Below, piece by piece: positions 60,970 to 64,000 of a DNA stretch of 64,000 bases; position 1 is the stretch's first letter, and each line of letters begins with the position of its first letter. The stretch covers positions 487,161 through 551,160 of the forward strand of contig NZ_NPDR01000003.1 of the NCBI RefSeq assembly GCF_002811765.1, given 5' to 3'. The notes under the pieces were generated by a model. The model worked only from the letters and a program-made list of their open reading frames with translations. It was not told the DNA's origin and did not search any database. The stretch is from Leptospira saintgironsiae. Lineage in GTDB: Bacteria > Spirochaetota > Leptospiria > Leptospirales > Leptospiraceae. The translations under genes and the position numbers were made by a program.

Positions 60970-62643
60970 TTGAAAACTCTAGGTGATATTCTTGTAGAAG
61001 ACGGGGTCATATCCGCCAAGGATCTTGAAGACTCTCTCAAACTACAAAAAAAGAATCATTTACCCCTAGGACATATTCTTCAGAAAAAAGGGATCGCCGG
61101 AGAAGTAGACGTTCTCAAGGCGATGGCCCGTTTATACAAAATGGAATTCAGGGAAAAACTGGATTTCAAGGGAATGGAAGAAGTTTACGACCGTATCCCT
61201 CTAAAACTCATCCAAAAAAGTAAAATAGTTCCATTCGAACTAAATAAGAAAAACGTTAAAATTGCGGTGTCTGATCCTACGGATCTTCACCCAATGGATG
61301 ATGTTCGCTCCGCATTAAAAGAATTTAAAATAGAATTCATACTCGCTCCTGAACCGGAAGTGATGAGACTTATTCACTCCCAATTCGATACTACCTCCGC
61401 TGCCGCGAAGGATATGTTGAATGAAATGGAAGGTAGTTTCTCGGAACTCGCAGAAGGTTTCGACAACGAGACAATAGACCTTTCTGATGATGCTCCCATC
61501 ATCAAGATGGTGAACGTGATCCTTTCTCAGGCAGTAAACGAAAGAGCTTCGGATATTCACGTAGAACCTTACGAAAAAAGTCTAGTGGTTCGATACAGGA
61601 TAGATGGTATTCTTCATAACGTATTAACTCCTCCAAAATCTTATCACGCTGGTATCACCTCTCGTATTAAGATCATGTCCAACCTGAACATTGCAGAGAA
61701 CAGATTACCTCAAGACGGTAGGATCAAACTTAGACTTGCGGGAAAGGATGTGGACATCCGGGTTTCTACAATTCCTTGTCAGTTCGGAGAACGTATCGTT
61801 ATGCGTCTCTTGAATAAAACCGACCAGAAATATTCCCTCGAGACAATGGGATTTTATCCGGATCTTGTCAAAACACTTCGTACTCTTATCTACGAACCAC
61901 ACGGTATTATCTTAGTAACTGGCCCTACAGGATCCGGTAAATCCACCACGTTATATTCTGCTCTTACAGAGTTGAATACTGAAGAAAGAAATATCATCAC
62001 CTGCGAAGACCCAGTGGAATATCAGATTGATGGTGTTTCTCAAATGCAGATGCAGGAGAAGATTGGACTCACATTTGCAACAGGACTCAGAGCAATTCTA
62101 CGTCAGGACCCTGACGTGATCATGGTGGGGGAGATCCGGGATGAGGAAACTGCAAGGATCGCAATCCAAGCTTCCTTAACAGGTCACTTAGTATTCTCTA
62201 CTTTGCACACGAATGATGCCGCGTCTGCCGCAACAAGACTCGTGGATATGGGAATTGAACCTTATCTTATTACTTCTACAGTATTGGGATTTATGGCCCA
62301 ACGACTTGTAAGAACTATATGCAAAGAATGTAAAACTTCTTATAAGCCTACACCTCAGGAATTGGAATCTATCGGAATTGCCAAAAAGGATCTAAAAGGC
62401 GGAGTTTTGTACAAGGGAAAAGGTTGTTCTCATTGTATGAACACTGGGTTTAAAGGAAGAACAGGGGTTTACGAACTTCTGATCATAGACAGTAAGATCA
62501 AAAATGCAATCCTAGCCGGATCTGATACGAATAAGATCAATGATGTTGCCTTAGAAAGTGGATTCGCAACCATGAGAGATTATGGGATCCGAAAAGTATT
62601 GGATGGAATCACAACCCCGGATGAAGTCCTAAGGGTTACTTAA
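60970..62643 (+). CDS. gspE: GspE, type II secretion ATPase
   Basis: A 557-aa cytoplasmic ATPase. The N1E domain is at about 1-145, Walker [16 protein letters not shown] at about 318, the Asp box [13 protein letters not shown], Walker [16 protein letters not shown], the His box [13 protein letters not shown] and a zinc finger with CKEC and CSHC pairs. It drives pseudopilus assembly. The TTG start lies 4 nt after gspD. Confidence 0.96.
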   Translation: MKTLGDILVEDGVISAKDLEDSLKLQKKNHLPLGHILQKKGIAGEVDVLKAMARLYKMEFREKLDFKGMEEVYDRIPLKLIQKSKIVPFELNKKNVKIAVSDPTDLHPMDDVRSALKEFKIEFILAPEPEVMRLIHSQFDTTSAAAKDMLNEMEGSFSELAEGFDNETIDLSDDAPIIKMVNVILSQAVNERASDIHVEPYEKSLVVRYRIDGILHNVLTPPKSYHAGITSRIKIMSNLNIAENRLPQDGRIKLRLAGKDVDIRVSTIPCQFGERIVMRLLNKTDQKYSLETMGFYPDLVKTLRTLIYEPHGIILVTGPTGSGKSTTLYSALTELNTEERNIITCEDPVEYQIDGVSQMQMQEKIGLTFATGLRAILRQDPDVIMVGEIRDEETARIAIQASLTGHLVFSTLHTNDAASAATRLVDMGIEPYLITSTVLGFMAQRLVRTICKECKTSYKPTPQELESIGIAKKDLKGGVLYKGKGCSHCMNTGFKGRTGVYELLIIDSKIKNAILAGSDTNKINDVALESGFATMRDYGIRKVLDGITTPDEVLRVT

Positions 62644-62654
62644 GTTTTCCTTCC

Positions 62655-63881
62655 ATGGCACTTTATACTTATACTGCATTTAACAAAAAAGGAAAGGAAG
62701 AGAAGGGGATTATAGATGCCCCCAATATCCAATCCGCAAGAGCTAAACTTAAATCCAAAGGTTTTTACGTTCGTCAAATTTCCGAAGATGCGGAAAGAAA
62801 GGACAGAGAACTTTTTCCATTCTTAGCAAAACTTCTTTATAGAGTTCCTAAAAAGATCATTGGTCTTTTTTCCAGACAGCTCGGAACTCTTTTAGGTGCA
62901 GGAATTCCTCTAGACAAATCTCTTTCTAGTATCATTGAACAAACTGATCACGAAGTTTTCAGAAAAGTAGTGATCGCAATGCAAGCGGATATTACGGAAG
63001 GAAGTTCCTTATCCGATTCGATGAGAAAACATCCGGATGTATTTCCAAATCAGTATCCTTCTCTTGTTTCCGTAGGAGAAAGAACTGGTGATTATGAGAC
63101 TGCACTCATGCGTCTTGCAGAGATGGAAGAAAAAAACCTACAACTAAAAGGCAAGGTCACAACAGCGCTTGTATATCCTGGAATTATTTTCTGCCTTTTA
63201 CAGATCGTAATCATATTCCTACTTACTACAGTTGTTCCTCAGATCGAACATCTATTCATAGAGTTCAATGCTACACTTCCTTTAATTACTCAGATCGTGA
63301 TTGGAAGTTCTAGAATTCTAACCGGATATTGGTTTTTGATCTTTCCCATGATTGGCGCTGGAGTTGTTGGCTTCTTCTTTTATAAATCCACTCCGGAAGG
63401 TAAGGAAAAATGGGAGAAGTTCGTTCTTAGGATCCCGATCATCCGAACCCTCAATAAAAAAGTACTTATATCCAATTTTGCGAGGAACCTTGGAATCCTT
63501 CTTACAAACAGAGTACCTCTGATTATTTCTCTCCAAATTGTAGAACAAATCGTTAACCATTCGGTTTTTGGACAAGAAATACGAAATGCTTGCGAAAGAA
63601 TTCGAGAAGGAGAGAAACTTTCTGCTGCCTTCACTGGGTCAGAGATATTGCCGCAACTAGTTATAGGTATGATGTCCGCTGGAGAAGTGTCGGACCGAGT
63701 TCCTGAGATGTTAAATAAACTCGCAGAGATTTATGACCAAGAAGTGGATTCCGCTTTGAAAAATGCAACCCAAGCAATCGAGCCACTGATGCTCGTTTTT
63801 ATGGGTTTTGCGATCGGTATCATTATGGCGGCGATCATTGTTCCGATGTTCAGCTTGACCCAGAATTTACAAGGTATATAA
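62655..63881 (+). CDS. gspF: GspF, type II secretion inner membrane platform protein
   Basis: A 408-aa protein with two repeated cytoplasmic domains (about 60-170 and 265-370) and three membrane helices (about 172-195, 215-240, 378-400). Typical segments are FSRQLGTLLGAGIPLDKSLS, YPSLVSVGERTGDYETALMR and the second copy NFARNLGILLTNRVPLIISL with GMMSAGEVSDRVPEML. It anchors GspE and organises pseudopilin entry. Confidence 0.95.
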   Translation: MALYTYTAFNKKGKEEKGIIDAPNIQSARAKLKSKGFYVRQISEDAERKDRELFPFLAKLLYRVPKKIIGLFSRQLGTLLGAGIPLDKSLSSIIEQTDHEVFRKVVIAMQADITEGSSLSDSMRKHPDVFPNQYPSLVSVGERTGDYETALMRLAEMEEKNLQLKGKVTTALVYPGIIFCLLQIVIIFLLTTVVPQIEHLFIEFNATLPLITQIVIGSSRILTGYWFLIFPMIGAGVVGFFFYKSTPEGKEKWEKFVLRIPIIRTLNKKVLISNFARNLGILLTNRVPLIISLQIVEQIVNHSVFGQEIRNACERIREGEKLSAAFTGSEILPQLVIGMMSAGEVSDRVPEMLNKLAEIYDQEVDSALKNATQAIEPLMLVFMGFAIGIIMAAIIVPMFSLTQNLQGI

Positions 63882-63904
63882 CAATAGAAATAGGAGAACC
63901 GACT

Positions 63905-64000
63905 TTGAAAACGGGAAACAAACGGAGAAAAGGATTCACTCTTATCGAATTAGCGATCGTTGTCGCCATTTTAGGTGCTTTGATGACTATCATTCTAGTC
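63905..64000 (+). CDS. gspG: GspG, major pseudopilin (5' part; continues past window)
   Basis: The first 32 codons are visible from a TTG start. The prepilin signal is clear: a basic leader (KTGNKRRKG), the peptidase site G/FTLIEL with glutamate at mature position 5, and a hydrophobic helix (AIVVAILGALMTIILV). It follows gspF by 23 nt with AGGAGA upstream, and its identity as GspG comes mainly from gene order. Confidence 0.85.
   Translation, partial: MKTGNKRRKGFTLIELAIVVAILGALMTIILV

Overview
The window reads as a chromosomal segment of a Leptospira species (Spirochaetes). The supporting evidence is two flaB-type periplasmic flagellin genes, moderately AT-rich DNA with dense, overlapping genes, frequent TTG and GTG starts coupled to upstream stop codons, a diderm envelope toolkit (heptose, KDO, Lpt, type II secretion), and an lpt-rpoN-hprK-ptsH-ntrYX block. 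The species cannot be named from sequence alone. No rRNA, tRNA, CRISPR array, insertion sequence or prophage was seen.

Layout. 1-1155: 3' part of a biotin-dependent carboxylase, cut by the window edge. 1188-12395 (minus): a sensory and chemotaxis operon, in transcription order hybrid-like histidine kinase, receiver-ATPase protein, cheY, STAS protein, cheA, MCP with three tandem PAS copies, cheW, cheD, cheB. 12527-13465 (minus): ispH. 13710-14558: flaB with structured leader and trailer. 14906-18899: two glycosyltransferases and a membrane-anchored PHP-fold protein. 18975-25924: a copper/silver efflux operon (Cys/His-rich small protein, CusC, DUF3347-like protein, CusB, CusA, and a Cys-rich peptide resembling copper bufferins). 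26042-27278: a small helical exported protein and a second flaB on the minus strand. 27589-31304: cobalamin adenosyltransferase, POT transporter, NlpC/P60 protein and Lon-N protein.

31367-43902: envelope and regulation block: rfaE1, rfaE2, pyrG, kdsA, lptC, lptA, lptB, rpoN, hprK, ptsH, ntrY-like, ntrX-like. 43895-49260: a degenerate uracil-DNA-glycosylase-like protein, priA, fmt, a PASTA protein and rpe. 49362-56748: the rpsP-khpA-rimM-trmD-rplS-rnhB translation operon running into a FliK-like gene, an FlhB C-domain homologue, a degenerate HD-GYP gene, yraN, a small FlgM-like gene and (minus) comM. 56831-64000: a lipoprotein, a LysM-M23 peptidase, a terminator, then type II secretion genes gspC, D, E, F and the start of gspG.

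Most interesting points: (1) a Cus operon with the Cu(I)/Ag(I) methionine triad intact that ends in an orphan bufferin-like peptide with no modification enzymes in the window; (2) a predicted UDG family-4 paralogue that keeps four cluster cysteines but has lost both active-site motifs, co-transcribed with priA; (3) a PriA that appears to have lost exactly one of its two zinc sites; (4) a small FlgM-like protein and FliK/FlhB-like proteins embedded in or next to the ribosomal operon; (5) serial hairpins around both flagellin genes. All functional statements rest on motif reading and recall of families; no searches were run.
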